A stretch of 64,000 bases of DNA, taken from NCBI RefSeq assembly GCF_010548375.1, contig NZ_JAAGLY010000003.1, positions 1 to 64,000 of the forward strand. Direction: 5' to 3'. Made by a program: the position numbers and the translations under genes. Source of the stretch: Streptomyces sp. SID13726. Its GTDB lineage: Bacteria > Actinomycetota > Actinomycetes > Streptomycetales > Streptomycetaceae. The notes under the pieces are model-generated. The model ran no database searches. It saw nothing but the letters and a program-made list of their open reading frames with translations, and was not told where the DNA came from. Shown one piece after another: positions 38,037-46,632 of the stretch. Position 1 is the stretch's first letter; each line of letters begins with the position of its first letter.

Positions 38037-38054
38037 CCGGACACTACTGTCCGG
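38037..38054. promoter_or_regulatory. Perfect 18-bp palindrome, candidate TetR operator
   Basis: CCGGACACTACTGTCCGG, with 7-bp arms around CTAC, lies between the divergent lipoprotein and monooxygenase genes, 50 and 107 bp from their starts. Size and symmetry fit a TetR dimer site, and a TetR gene is 1 kb away. Confidence 0.6.
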
Positions 38055-38160
38055 TCCCTGTTACCGTAGTACACGGCTGCCCAAGTCCGCTGCTCGCCTG
38101 TGCAGTTAGCGGCTCGGACGGCTTCTTGGCAACGAACCGCAAGGAACGAGGTCCCCCCAC

Positions 38161-39969
38161 ATGGCGAATTCGCACCCGTTGTCAGACCAGGCGCTCACCG
38201 ATCTGCGGGAGCGCTACCGGACCGAGCGGGACCGGCGGGTACGGCCCGACGGCGCCCGTCAGTACCTCGGCGCCGCCGCCGAGTTCGGCTACTACGCCGA
38301 TGACCCGTACGCGGGCGACACAACCGAGCGAGAACCGCTGCGGGACCGGGTGGACGTCGCGGTCGTCGGAGGCGGCTTCGGCGGCATCCTCGCCGGGGCA
38401 CGGCTGCGACAGCAGGGTGTCCGGCGGGTCCGCGTCGTCGAGACGGGAGGTGACTTCGGAGGGACCTGGTACTGGAACCGGTACCCGGGCATCCACTGCG
38501 ACGTCGAGTCCCACGTGTACCTCCCGCTGCTGGAGGAGACCGGCTACATCCCGGAGTGGAAGTACGCGCCCGGCGACGAGATCCGTCGCCACGCGGTGCG
38601 GATCGCGGAGAAGTTCGACCTCTACGCCGACGCCCTGTTCTCCACCTCGGTCACCTCCTTGACCTGGGACGACGCATCGGAGACCTGGGGCGTCACCACT
38701 GACCGGGGCGACGAGTTCCAGGCCACGTACGTCGTCACGGCCACCGGCACCCTGTCCGAGCTGAAGCTCCCCGGCATCCCCGGCATCGAGACCTTCGAGG
38801 GCCACACCTTCCACACATCACGCTGGGACTACGCCTACACGGGCGGCACCCCGGACGGCGGCCTCTCCGGTCTCGCGGACAAGCGCGTGGGTGTCGTGGG
38901 CACCGGCGCCACCGGTATCCAGGTCGTACCGAAGCTGGCCGAGGACGCCCAGCACCTCTACGTCTTCCAGCGCACACCTTCCACGGTCGATGTGCGCGCC
39001 AACCGACGCACCACGGCCCAGGACGTCGGCGCCGGCCGGGACGGCTGGGCACGTGAGCGCCGGGACAACTTCCTGCGCATCGTCTCCGGCGAGACCGCCG
39101 GGGAAGACCTCGTCGCGGACCAGTGGACGGCCACGGCGGGCCTGTTGGAGAAACTGCTGCCGAGCTTCCGGCGCCAAGGTGACCGGGCGGGCTTCGAAGC
39201 GGACTACGAGGTCGCGGATGCCGTCAAGATGAACGAGATCCGCGCTCGCGTCGGGCAGATCGTCACCGACCCGGAGACGGCGGAGAAGCTGAAGCCCTGG
39301 TACCGGTACGCCTGTAAGCGCCCCACGTTCTCCGACCACTATCTCCAGGCGTTCAACCGGGACAACGTCACCCTGGTCGACACCGCCGACACCCACGGCA
39401 TCGAGCGGATGACCGAGCGCGGCGTCGTGGTCGAGGGCACCGAGTACGAACTGGACTGCCTGGTCTTCGCCACCGGCTTCTCCGTGGGCCTGTCCGGCAT
39501 CACCTCGGGCAGGCTGCCGGTCCGCGGCCGGGGCGGGCGCCAACTCCAGGAGGCCCGGCGGGAGCAGGGCCCGCGCACCCTGCACGGCTTCACCGGCAAC
39601 GGCTTCCCCAACCTCGTGCAGCTGGGTGGCGTACAGAGCGCCGCCAGCGTCAACTACACGCATGTGCTGGACGAACACGCCGTCCACGCGGCGGCCCTCA
39701 TCGCCGCCGCCGAGGCCGAGGGCGCCGTCGTCGAACCGTCCCGCGAGGCCGAGGACGCCTGGATCGCGGCTCTGTCCGAGGGCGCGGCCGACCACGAGTG
39801 GTTCCACGCCGAGTGCACCCCCGGCTACTACAACGCCGAAGGACGCGGCCGCCCGAACGGCCCGACCGCCTACCCTCACGGGGCGTTCGCCTTCCATGAA
39901 CTGCTCGCGCGCTGGCGGGCGGAGTCCCTGGGCGAGGTGCTGCGTCCCAGGACCGCGGGCCCGAGCTAG
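38161..39969 (+). CDS. Baeyer-Villiger monooxygenase (cyclohexanone/phenylacetone monooxygenase type)
   Basis: A 602-residue cytoplasmic flavoprotein that would insert oxygen next to a ketone using NADPH and O2, giving esters or lactones. It has two Rossmann motifs (VAVVGGGFGGILAGARL and VGVVGTGATGIQV). The Baeyer-Villiger fingerprint FxGxxxHxxxW lies between them (FEGHTFHTSRWD), and the N-terminal segment GTWYWNRYPGIHCDVES is typical of the cyclohexanone monooxygenase group. The N-terminal extension of about 60 residues before the first Rossmann motif resembles longer BVMOs. It probably is induced by a ketone through the TetR regulator at 36362. Confidence 0.93.
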   Translation: MANSHPLSDQALTDLRERYRTERDRRVRPDGARQYLGAAAEFGYYADDPYAGDTTEREPLRDRVDVAVVGGGFGGILAGARLRQQGVRRVRVVETGGDFGGTWYWNRYPGIHCDVESHVYLPLLEETGYIPEWKYAPGDEIRRHAVRIAEKFDLYADALFSTSVTSLTWDDASETWGVTTDRGDEFQATYVVTATGTLSELKLPGIPGIETFEGHTFHTSRWDYAYTGGTPDGGLSGLADKRVGVVGTGATGIQVVPKLAEDAQHLYVFQRTPSTVDVRANRRTTAQDVGAGRDGWARERRDNFLRIVSGETAGEDLVADQWTATAGLLEKLLPSFRRQGDRAGFEADYEVADAVKMNEIRARVGQIVTDPETAEKLKPWYRYACKRPTFSDHYLQAFNRDNVTLVDTADTHGIERMTERGVVVEGTEYELDCLVFATGFSVGLSGITSGRLPVRGRGGRQLQEARREQGPRTLHGFTGNGFPNLVQLGGVQSAASVNYTHVLDEHAVHAAALIAAAEAEGAVVEPSREAEDAWIAALSEGAADHEWFHAECTPGYYNAEGRGRPNGPTAYPHGAFAFHELLARWRAESLGEVLRPRTAGPS

Positions 39970-40176
39970 GCCACGGCCGCGATACGCAAGTCGCCCTGCG
40001 GGACGCGGTGTTGAGGGTGCGGTTTCCGGTATGCGAGGCAACCGTGGACAAGGTATCGAACGCCCGTATACGACCTTTGTGCGCTGCTAGAGTCGCAACG
40101 CCGGAAGTCGTCCCACCGCACCGTCGGCACGAGGTCGTCGGCGGAGCGGTGGCGATGTCCCGCATCGGGGGGTTCG

Positions 40177-42849
40177 ATGCCGCTCATCGCGAAAGCTCTC
40201 GCACCGCGCGTCGAGGGGACCTCTGTGCCGCCGACGTTCACGGAGGCGGCGAGCGGCGGGCTCACCGTCCTGCACGCGCCTCCGGGTTACGTCGACGGCG
40301 AGGGGCTGGCGACCGCGCTGACCGGGGCGGGGAGGCATCCGCTGTGGTTGCGGCTGGACGTCGAGGACGGCGATCCGGCGACGTTCCTCATCTCGCTGGC
40401 GGCCGCCGCGTGCCGTCAGCGGGAGGGCGCCTGCCGTGCCACGCGGGAGATGCTGCGGGCCCGGCCGGGTCCCGTGTCCGGCTGGCCGCCGCTGTTCGGC
40501 CGGCTCGCCTCCGACCTCGTGCCCCTGCTGCGGAGCCGGGGTGCGCTGGTGCTGGAGAACGTCCATCACGCGTCGGCACCGTCGCAGACGCTGCCCCTGG
40601 CCGTCGCCCACCTGCTGCCGGCCCTCGTCGCCGCGGGCGTCCCGTGTGTCCTCGTGAGCCATCAGCAGGTGCCCCGCAGGTTGCTGGGCGGGAGTGAAGT
40701 CCGCCGTTTCGGGCCCGAGTTGCGGGTCCCGCCGAGTGTGCTGGAACGGCTCCTGGACGTCGACGCCCCGGTAGCCGGGCGACTGCGGCGACGGCTGCGC
40801 GGTCTCTGCGGCGGCCGGGCCGCAGTCATCGACGCGGTGCGCACCGCGTACGCCCTGTCCGGCGCCCGGGAGGTGGAGCGCGCCCTCGACGGCGCCGACG
40901 ACGTGGAGGACCTGCTCACCCGGCTGGCCGGGACGCTCCTCCACAGCGCCGACGGGGCCCAACAGCGCTCCCTGGGGCGGGCGGTGCGACTGGAGTACGC
41001 CCATCCGACGCTGATGGGCAGCGGCCTGCTCCCCTCCGGGCCCTGGTTGCAGGAACTGGAGGACGGCTGGACCCGGGTGCGCACGGTGTGGCGCGGTCCG
41101 CTGCGCACGGTCCTCGACCAGTGCGGTCTCCCTCTCCGTGAGGAACTACGGTGTGCGGCAGCTCAGTTGGCGGCGCTGGACGCGGTGGAGCACGCCGTAC
41201 GCCTGTATCTCGACCTCGGCGACGGGGAGTCCGCGGCCCGTCTGATCACCGACAGCTCCGACGATCTGATGGACGACGGCCAGTGGGAGCTGCTCGACGG
41301 CTGGATCGGCCGACTGCCCGCCGCCGTGCTCGACGGACACCCTCAACTCATCTACATCCGGGGTGAGATGGCCGCCGCCTGCGGGGCCGCGGGACGGGCC
41401 CGGAACTGGTTCGACCTCGCGGCGTCCCGGTTCGGCGACCGCGCCGACTCCGACGGCGCCTGTCGCAGCATGCTGGCCGCGAGCGTGGTGGCGGCCGGCG
41501 CCGGTGACATGGCTGCGGCCACCGACCGGGCCCTCGCGGCCTACGGGCTGGCCGACACCGACGGCCTTCCGGCGCACCGGAGTTGGGCGGGCTGGCAGCG
41601 AGGGCGGCTGGCGCTCCTCGCCGACGACACGGAAAGCGCGCTGGCGCACTTCGCCGGGATCGCCGTAGCCCCGTCCGACGGTACCGCGGCAACCGGTGCG
41701 GGGCCCGGCACGGCCGCCGAGGCCGCGGCCACCGCCCATCACCTGGCGCGGCAGGTGCAGGGACTGCGTCATGAACAGGCCCTGCACCGGGAGTCCCTGA
41801 CCGTGCTGAAGGACATGGAGCACGGCATCCTCGACCAGATCACGCACAGCGCGAACCCGTCGCCGGACTGGCTCGGCCAGGTCGTGGGCCGGTGCGGCTG
41901 GTCGCACACGCCGGTCCCGTTGAAACTGCTCGACGTCACCCCGCCGCCCGTCAAGGGCGACAGGCTGTGGGGAGACCTGTGGCGCACGTTCAAGGGCGGG
42001 CGGCCCGAACCGGCCCCCTCCGTTGTCCTCGACTCACCAGCCACGGCGTCCACGCCGAGCACACCTCTCGCGCCGGACCGTGCGCCGACGCGTCTGCTCG
42101 CCGTCCATCTGCTCGGCCCTCAGGTGGTCACCGTCGAGGACACCCCGGCGGACAGCTTCACCGGCGGCCGGGCCCGTTCGCTCTTCGCCTATCTGCTCAC
42201 GCACCGCGATCCCTGGCCACGCCGTGAGGCGCTGATGGAGGTGTTCTGGCCGGGCTCGTCCCCGGTGGCCGCCCGCAACAGCCTGAACGTCGCGATCCAC
42301 GGCCTGCGCCGCACCCTGCGCACGGTCACCACCGAACCGGTGATCGTGCACTGCGACGGCGCCTACCGGCTCGCCGACGACGTTCTGTTGTGGCTGGACG
42401 TCGAGGAGTTCGAGCAACGCGCCGAACGGGGGAGGCAGTTGGAGGAGTCGGGGAGGCTAGGCGGCGCGATGTCCGAGTACGAGTGCGCGGCGGGCCTGTA
42501 CCGGGGTGATCTGCTCGCCGACGAGCCGTACGAGGACTGGCCGGTGCTCGACCGGGAACGGCTGCGGCTCGCAAACCTCGACGTACTGGACCGGCTCGGC
42601 GGTCTCTCCTTCACCTTCGGCCGGTACGCGCCCTGCGCGGCGCTGTGCCGGCGGATCATCGAACTCGACCCGTGCCGCGAGGACGCCCACCGGCGCCTGA
42701 TGCGCTGCTACTGCCGACAGGGCCAACCGCACCTCGCCCTGCTGCAGTTCCGCACCTGCACGCGGCTCCTCCAGGAGGAGTTGGGGGTCCGACCCGGTCC
42801 GGCCACGGTCGAGTTGCGCGACCATATCGCACGGCATGACCGCATTTGA
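40177..42849 (+). CDS. SARP-like regulator with N-terminal ATPase-like region and C-terminal BTAD
   Basis: An 890-residue protein with an unusual domain order. The N-terminal third resembles MalT/LAL-type NTPases, but the P-loop reads HAPPGYVDGEGLATALTGAG and lacks the GK[ST] needed for ATP binding. A helical middle (about 330-540) follows. The C-terminal 260 residues hold an OmpR-like DNA-binding fold (LLGPQVVTVEDTPADSFTGG, then PRREALMEVFWPGSSPVAAR) and a bacterial transcriptional activation domain ending LLQEELGVRPGPATVELRDH. In typical SARPs these domains are at the N-terminus. The ATG at 40177 follows a GGGGGG stretch. It probably regulates the two unknown genes just downstream, or a more distant cluster. 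Confidence 0.8.
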   Translation: MPLIAKALAPRVEGTSVPPTFTEAASGGLTVLHAPPGYVDGEGLATALTGAGRHPLWLRLDVEDGDPATFLISLAAAACRQREGACRATREMLRARPGPVSGWPPLFGRLASDLVPLLRSRGALVLENVHHASAPSQTLPLAVAHLLPALVAAGVPCVLVSHQQVPRRLLGGSEVRRFGPELRVPPSVLERLLDVDAPVAGRLRRRLRGLCGGRAAVIDAVRTAYALSGAREVERALDGADDVEDLLTRLAGTLLHSADGAQQRSLGRAVRLEYAHPTLMGSGLLPSGPWLQELEDGWTRVRTVWRGPLRTVLDQCGLPLREELRCAAAQLAALDAVEHAVRLYLDLGDGESAARLITDSSDDLMDDGQWELLDGWIGRLPAAVLDGHPQLIYIRGEMAAACGAAGRARNWFDLAASRFGDRADSDGACRSMLAASVVAAGAGDMAAATDRALAAYGLADTDGLPAHRSWAGWQRGRLALLADDTESALAHFAGIAVAPSDGTAATGAGPGTAAEAAATAHHLARQVQGLRHEQALHRESLTVLKDMEHGILDQITHSANPSPDWLGQVVGRCGWSHTPVPLKLLDVTPPPVKGDRLWGDLWRTFKGGRPEPAPSVVLDSPATASTPSTPLAPDRAPTRLLAVHLLGPQVVTVEDTPADSFTGGRARSLFAYLLTHRDPWPRREALMEVFWPGSSPVAARNSLNVAIHGLRRTLRTVTTEPVIVHCDGAYRLADDVLLWLDVEEFEQRAERGRQLEESGRLGGAMSEYECAAGLYRGDLLADEPYEDWPVLDRERLRLANLDVLDRLGGLSFTFGRYAPCAALCRRIIELDPCREDAHRRLMRCYCRQGQPHLALLQFRTCTRLLQEELGVRPGPATVELRDHIARHDRI

Positions 42850-42959
42850 TCCCGCTTAAATGCGGAATCCGCTACGGCTAAGCGCCGACATGTGCGGCGG
42901 TTAAGCGGCCCGCGATACGCCGTGGGGCAGACACCGCCGAACGAGGGGAGCACGGCACC

Positions 42960-43415
42960 ATGCCATCCGAACCGAGCGCAGACCTCAAGATCGTCGAACG
43001 TCTCCAGGTCCTCGACCCGAAGGGCGTCCCGTCCAACCTGATCATCCGGCACGGGGATCCGTTCCAGCTGGCGATCGAGTTCGACATCACCTCCCCGACG
43101 GTCCGGGCTGTGCTCTGCGCGCTGGAATTCGAGATCAAGTACACGGCGGAGAGCCTCGGCCCCAACCCCGAGGTCGACCTCGGCACCGTCAGGGGCAACA
43201 CCGTCGCCGGTCAGTACAAGTACGACGCCACCACGCCCGCGGGCGCGACGACCGCCCTCGATGTCCCGAGCGGAGCGCTCAGCCCGGACACCATCTACAA
43301 GCTGGGGGCGGTGCTCACCTTCAACGTGCGCTGCCCGGGCGCGGGGACCCCGGTGAACCGGTTCCCGCTGTTCGCCTTCACCGACAGCACGAACATCCTG
43401 GTGACCTCGACGTAG
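42960..43415 (+). CDS. Uncharacterised protein, probable beta-sandwich
   Basis: A 151-residue soluble protein beginning MPSEPSADLKIVERLQVLD. Alternating hydrophobic patterns (LIIRHGDPFQLAIEFDI, AVLCALEFEIKYTAES, KLGAVLTFNVRCPG) suggest a beta-sandwich. There is no signal peptide. GGGGAG precedes the ATG. I do not recognise the family. It lies 110 bp after the SARP-like regulator and ends in a terminator hairpin at 43429-43464 before the helix-hairpin-helix protein. The next gene's C-terminal half contains a similar pattern (LTLDLVDRQ, RLAMTITLDLDAAELRADRL), so the two may share a fold and function together. Confidence 0.6.
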   Translation: MPSEPSADLKIVERLQVLDPKGVPSNLIIRHGDPFQLAIEFDITSPTVRAVLCALEFEIKYTAESLGPNPEVDLGTVRGNTVAGQYKYDATTPAGATTALDVPSGALSPDTIYKLGAVLTFNVRCPGAGTPVNRFPLFAFTDSTNILVTST

Positions 43416-43428
43416 TACGCCGGGACAC

Positions 43429-43464
43429 GCCGGTCCTCCGGTGGGGCACCACGGGAGGACCGGC
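43429..43464 (+). terminator. Hairpin between two uncharacterised genes
   Basis: Perfect 11-bp arms GCCGGTCCTCC and GGAGGACCGGC with a 14-nt loop, beginning 13 bp after the stop codon. It probably ends or attenuates transcription. Confidence 0.65.
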
Positions 43465-43512
43465 CGTTCGGCGGAGCGATGACCCACGGGCAGAGGCGAC
43501 GGAGGAGCGAGC

Positions 43513-44370
43513 GTGGAGCGCCGTAGCGACACCATCGACGGGGAGGACGGCACTCCCCGCACCCACGACCTGACGCGGATCGAGGGCATCGGCCCCAAGA
43601 TCGCGTCCAGGCTCACCGCGTCGGGCGTCCTGACCTGCGCGGACCTTGCGGAACGCCCGGTCGACGAACTCATCAAGCTACTGCCGGACATCACCGGCCT
43701 CTCACCGGCCAAGGTGGAGCGCTGGCGTGTCCGCGCACGGGAGTTGGCGACGGCCACCGAGCCGCCGACGGACAACCGGCCCTACGAGAGCTTCCTCGTC
43801 CGGGTGCTGCTGGACGAGAGCGGTGTGATCCGCAGTACGACCGTCCAGCACGTGCGGAGCGGGGAGCAGGCACGCTGGGCGGCCTGGGAACGCGAGTCCC
43901 TGCTGGACTTCATCGAGGGGCGGGTCGCGCCGTCGCCGATTCGCCCAGTTTCGGTCAACTCCCCTGCCTCACAAGGCACTTCTCGACCGGACGTGCGCGC
44001 GGACACCCCTGCCGACCTCACGACCGGGCTCACCCTGGACCTCGTGGACCGCCAACACGTGCGTGCCGACGGCAGGTTGGCCATGACGATCACGCTCGAC
44101 CTCGACGCGGCCGAGCTGCGGGCGGATCGTCTCGCCTACAACGCCGTTGTGGTGGCACGGAAGTTGGGGACGAAGACCCGCTATCAGCTCGCGTCCGGGG
44201 AGGGGCTGGTCCCGGTGCGCGAACCCACCATCCGGTTGGAGGGGCAGGGGCTGCCCGCCGGCTTCTATCGCCTGGAGGCGGCTGTCAGTCTGCGTGAACC
44301 GGGGGCGGTACAGCCTGGAGGGCTGGCCGCGACGGCGGAGGGTCTGGCCCTTGAAGTGCCGGCGAGCTGA
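43513..44370 (+). CDS. Helix-hairpin-helix protein with C-terminal uncharacterised domain
   Basis: A 285-residue protein starting with a GTG preceded by GGAGGAGCGA. Near the N-terminus is a helix-hairpin-helix, DLTRIEGIGPKIASRLTASG, followed by LTCADLAERPVDELIKLLPD, as in DUF4332-type and other non-specific DNA- or protein-binding modules. A middle region contains FLVRVLLDESGVIRSTTVQH, and a beta-rich C-terminal part starts near residue 170. The overall arrangement is not one I can name. A role in DNA binding is not certain because such helix-hairpin-helix units also mediate protein contacts. It lies convergent to the MFS gene, which ends at 44425. Confidence 0.6.
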   Translation: MERRSDTIDGEDGTPRTHDLTRIEGIGPKIASRLTASGVLTCADLAERPVDELIKLLPDITGLSPAKVERWRVRARELATATEPPTDNRPYESFLVRVLLDESGVIRSTTVQHVRSGEQARWAAWERESLLDFIEGRVAPSPIRPVSVNSPASQGTSRPDVRADTPADLTTGLTLDLVDRQHVRADGRLAMTITLDLDAAELRADRLAYNAVVVARKLGTKTRYQLASGEGLVPVREPTIRLEGQGLPAGFYRLEAAVSLREPGAVQPGGLAATAEGLALEVPAS

Positions 44371-44424
44371 GGGCGAGTCGCATCGACCCGTGTGATCGGC
44401 CGGCACGCCAGCACCTGCCTGCGT

Positions 44425-45690
44425 CTACGGCTGTCGTGTCTGGCACCGGCTCCTCGTGAACCTGCCCCTGACACGATTCTCGAACGTGGCCGCCAGGACG
44501 GCTGTGGTCGTCCCGGTGATGCCGAGGACGAGGGGCAGCCGCACGTCCAGGCCGGTGAGGGAGCCGGCGAGGGCGGTTCCCGCGGATCCCGAGGTGATCT
44601 TCAGGGCGGCCACCCAGATGAAGACCTGCCCCTGAACACCGGCCGGCGCGTATTCCGTGCGGGCGGCGAGCGTGGCGGCGAAGAAGAGCGCGTTGAGAAC
44701 GCCCGTGAGCCCGAACGCCGCTACGGACAGGGCGAAGGTGTGGCTCAGGGCGACGAGGCCCAGGCCGGCGACCACACAGAGGGCGAGGCGGCGCATGAGC
44801 CGGTCGGGATCGCCGGTGAGCGGGGAGATCATGACCGTCACGGAGCCGACGAGGTTGCCGAGACCATAGGCGGCGGTCAGCACGGCCGCGGTGCCGGTCT
44901 CGACGCCGAGGATCTTCGTCAAGTGCACTGCGGTGACCGGCAGGGCGGCGACGCTGAGCGCGACGGCCATCGTCAGGTAGGTGGTGCGGCGCAGTGAGCC
45001 GTTGCGGGCCATCAGCATCAGGGTCGGCCCCGGCTTGAGGGTCGCGCCTCGGTCTCCTCGGTGATGCGGCGCCGTAGGGGGCAGGAGCAGCACGCAGGCG
45101 GCGGCCGCCGCCGCCGCGGCCGCGAGCGCGAGTGCCGCCGCGGTGGGCGAGGCCCAGCCGGCCAGAGCGGCCACCAGGGACGGGCCGACGGTGCCGCCGA
45201 TTCCGTAGGTGGCCACGTCCCAGCCCTGTGCGCGCCGCTGGGTGCGCAGCCGCGGTCCGACGATGGCGGGCAGCCGGCTGCTGATGCCGCCTGTCAGCAG
45301 GGGGCCGCATGTGCCGGCGATGGCCAGGAGGAGTGCCGTCGGCAGGGCCGGCAGGTGGCCGTATGTCAGCACTCCGGTGGCCAGCGCGGTGCTGTACACC
45401 AGACAGGCCGCGGCGATGACCTTGCGGCCGTCCCGCGCGAGATCCAGCGAACGGGCGACGAAGGGGCCGAGCAGATGCGGCGCGGTGATGCAGGCGCCGA
45501 GTGCACCCGCGAGCGTTCCCGACCCGCCCGACGAGCTGACGAGCAGGACGACCGCGACGATCGCTCCCCCGTCAGCCGTACGGGCCAGGGCGGCGGCGAT
45601 GACGTAGCGCGCCAGGCGGCCCTTGGCGCCGGAAGGCCCTGGGAGCCTGCTCACGGTATTCGTCCCGCTCGCTGTGGGCTGCTGATTCAC
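44425..45690 (-). CDS. MFS transporter
   Basis: A 421-residue membrane protein with about 12 hydrophobic segments, for example ALATGVLTYGHLPALPTALL, AALALAAAAAAAAACVLLL and LCVVAGLGLVALSHTFALSV. The pattern resembles the MFS1 class of exporters rather than a solute symporter, but the substrate cannot be read. A GTG at 45690 begins the hydrophilic N-terminus MNQQPTASGTNT and lies 11 bp after the aldolase stop, so it is the last gene of the MocR-DapA-like-MFS operon. Longer upstream reading is not supported. It could carry the aldolase substrate or product. Confidence 0.82.
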   Translation of the reverse strand: MNQQPTASGTNTVSRLPGPSGAKGRLARYVIAAALARTADGGAIVAVVLLVSSSGGSGTLAGALGACITAPHLLGPFVARSLDLARDGRKVIAAACLVYSTALATGVLTYGHLPALPTALLLAIAGTCGPLLTGGISSRLPAIVGPRLRTQRRAQGWDVATYGIGGTVGPSLVAALAGWASPTAAALALAAAAAAAAACVLLLPPTAPHHRGDRGATLKPGPTLMLMARNGSLRRTTYLTMAVALSVAALPVTAVHLTKILGVETGTAAVLTAAYGLGNLVGSVTVMISPLTGDPDRLMRRLALCVVAGLGLVALSHTFALSVAAFGLTGVLNALFFAATLAARTEYAPAGVQGQVFIWVAALKITSGSAGTALAGSLTGLDVRLPLVLGITGTTTAVLAATFENRVRGRFTRSRCQTRQP

Positions 45691-45701
45691 GGCGACCGCG
45701 C

Positions 45702-46595
45702 TCAGCCGGCGAGACCGAGGGCGTCCAGCGCTTCGGCGACCTCCTGACGTGCGGCCTCGTCCAGCCCGCGCAGCGGGCGTGGCAGGTTCGGTTCGCCCGT
45801 CAGCCCGAGGTGGGAGGCGGCGGCGGACATGACCCGCAGGCTGCCGTGGCGTCGGAACAGGGCCCACAGCGGCTCAAGGGTGTCGGACAGCTCCGTGGCG
45901 GGATCGGCGTCACCGGCCTGAGCGGCGCGGGTCAGGGCCAGCGCGGTCAGGGGGAAGGTCCCGCCGATCACCGAGTACCAGACATCGCACCCGGCGTTGA
46001 GGCCACGGGCGGCCATCCAGTCGCCGCTGACACCGATGGTGACCGTGTCGGGGATCAGCGCCCGCAGCGCGTCGATCCGGGCCTTGGCCTGTGCCGGATC
46101 GTCGGGCACACCCGGGATCTTGATCGAGGCGACACTCGGCAACTGAGCGATCCGGCCGTGCAGTTCGTCGCTGAACCGCACATGTGTCGTACCCGGGTTG
46201 TCGTACACGCACAGCGGCACCGACAGCTCCCGGGTGACGTCCTCGTACAGACCGAACACCTCGTCCTCGGTGAGCGGCTGGTACGTCATCGGGGCGAGCA
46301 GCACGGCGGAGGCCCCGGCTTTCTGCGCGTCCTCGGCCAGGGCGAGGACGTGCGAGGTGCGCAGCGCGCCGATGCCCGCCATGACGGGGGTCCCGTCGGC
46401 GGCTTCGACCGCGATCCGCAGAGCGCGGGCCCGCTCCTCGCGGGTGAGGTAGGCGTAGCCGCCGGTGGAGCCGAGAGCGCCGATGGAGTCGGCACCGGCG
46501 GTGGCGAGGCGGGTGACGAGTGTGGCGTATGCCGTGGTGTCGATGCCGTCCTCGTCGGTGGGGGTGAGCGGGAAGGCGCTGAGGCCGTGGAACAC
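45702..46595 (-). CDS. DapA/NAL-family (dihydrodipicolinate synthase-like) aldolase
   Basis: A 297-residue TIM-barrel enzyme of the Schiff-base aldolase superfamily. The catalytic lysine lies in VASIKIPGVPDD, the conserved Tyr in LCVYDNPGTT, and the substrate carboxylate motif is the GSTGGYAYL segment (GTTGE in true DapA). The latter difference suggests it does not make dihydrodipicolinate but acts on another 2-oxoacid, for example as a lyase. It is followed by the MFS gene and preceded by a MocR regulator, pointing to a dedicated catabolic or transport operon rather than lysine biosynthesis. Confidence 0.85.
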   Translation of the reverse strand: MFHGLSAFPLTPTDEDGIDTTAYATLVTRLATAGADSIGALGSTGGYAYLTREERARALRIAVEAADGTPVMAGIGALRTSHVLALAEDAQKAGASAVLLAPMTYQPLTEDEVFGLYEDVTRELSVPLCVYDNPGTTHVRFSDELHGRIAQLPSVASIKIPGVPDDPAQAKARIDALRALIPDTVTIGVSGDWMAARGLNAGCDVWYSVIGGTFPLTALALTRAAQAGDADPATELSDTLEPLWALFRRHGSLRVMSAAASHLGLTGEPNLPRPLRGLDEAARQEVAEALDALGLAG

Positions 46596-46632
46596 GGTGA
46601 CTCCTTGAGAGGGGAGGGGGCACGTCGGGCTG

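Noticed and set aside
45702..46595. Calling the aldolase dapA of lysine biosynthesis
   Set aside because: The substrate motif differs (GSTGG), and the operon with MocR and an MFS transporter is not a lysine context.
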